A stretch of 29,838 nt of DNA from a virus. The position numbers were made by a program, and so were the translations under genes. Below, piece by piece: positions 29,581-29,838 of the stretch. The first letter of the stretch is position 1. Each line of letters begins with the position of its first letter. A model generated the notes under the pieces. The model was not told where the DNA came from and did not search any database. It saw only the letters and a program-made list of their open reading frames with translations. The stretch spans positions 1 to 29,838 of IMG/VR virus record IMGVR_UViG_3300028925_007938; one strand, given 5' to 3'.

Positions 29581-29838
29581 ATGGCTATAACAAATGCGTT
29601 AAATTTACCAAGAAATTCTTATACTGCTACTGGTAGTCAAACTGCTTTTGCTGTAGGTTTTGAATTTTACCAGGTATCTGACATAAAAGTTTATAAAAAC
29701 GGAAGCTTGATGACGTACAATGCGTCTCCATCTACTAACGCAACCTATAGCATTACTGGTACAGCAAGTTCTTCTGATAGTGCTTATGAATTTGGTGGCG
29801 GAGGAACTGTTACTTTTGGTTCAGGTTTAGTTCTTAAT
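29581..29838 (+). CDS. Tail fibre protein, N-terminal part
   Basis: The frame starts at ATG 29581 behind AAAGGA and runs off the window after 86 codons. It begins AITNALNLPRNSYTATGSQT, then AFAVGFEFYQVSDIKVYKNG, followed by a Ser/Thr/Gly-rich stretch ending GGGGTVTFGSGLVLN. The 'Y-T-A-T-G-x-Q-T-x-F-x-V-x-F-x-Y' pattern is the T7 gp17 N-terminal domain that binds the tail nozzle. The missing C-terminus would carry the host-receptor region. Placement after the gp16-like gene is standard. Confidence 0.88.
   Translation, partial: MAITNALNLPRNSYTATGSQTAFAVGFEFYQVSDIKVYKNGSLMTYNASPSTNATYSITGTASSSDSAYEFGGGGTVTFGSGLVLN

Overview
The window looks like most of the genome of an AT-rich, T7-like podovirus from a marine setting, in one continuous piece. 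The virion module (portal, scaffold, capsid, two tail-tube proteins, three internal virion proteins, tail fibre) follows the T7 plan. Small companion proteins (DUF6321-like, the 45-residue KGKPHYL-type protein, a Bbp19-like protein, a DUF3310 protein) are types I associate with marine phages. The host cannot be read from the sequence; low GC and gene style would fit an Alphaproteobacterium such as a SAR11 relative, which is inference. No integrase, RNA polymerase, DNA polymerase, tRNA or CRISPR array was seen. Both ends cut genes: the first gene lacks its 5' end and the tail-fibre gene lacks its 3' end.

Layout. (1) 1-2298, plus strand: four tightly coupled genes of envelope-directed type (a Ser/Asn/Thr-rich protein with a helical tail, a signal-peptide protein with a glutamate-rich middle, a membrane-anchored coiled coil, a small tail-anchored peptide). 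They probably close the late region. (2) 2267-6946, minus strand: an early operon of overlapping genes. It carries hypothetical proteins, a YqaJ-type exonuclease, a Rad52-like annealing candidate, an HTH plus DnaT-like replication protein, a lambda-P-like helicase-loader candidate, SSB, a LexA-type DNA-binding domain and an Hjc-like resolvase. This set points to host-polymerase-dependent, recombination-rich replication. (3) 6947-8679, minus strand: a long structured leader, a 28-residue membrane peptide, a DUF2958-like protein, a strong terminator and a 199-residue protein of unknown function. (4) 8680-9447: a 768-base gene-free region packed with perfect hairpins and an inverted duplication of the 199-residue gene's leader. 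(5) 9448-29838, plus strand: the late operon from terminase small subunit to tail fibre. A metallophosphoesterase and a DUF3310 protein sit between portal and scaffold, and a GNAT-like gp13-type protein sits before the capsid gene.

How it fits together. Divergent early and late transcription units meet at the structured region around 8.7-9.4 kb. The exonuclease, annealing candidate, SSB, replication proteins and resolvase would build and resolve concatemers. TerS/TerL would package them through the portal into scaffold-directed capsids, and gp11/gp12/gp14/gp15/gp16/gp17 equivalents would form the tail and ejection apparatus. The best candidates for something undescribed are the non-coding loci. 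These are a run of about ten back-to-back hairpins at 9055-9345 upstream of terS, a leader with two copies of a structured element plus a possible pseudoknot at 6967-7409, and a 25-base exact repeat linking that leader to the replication gene.
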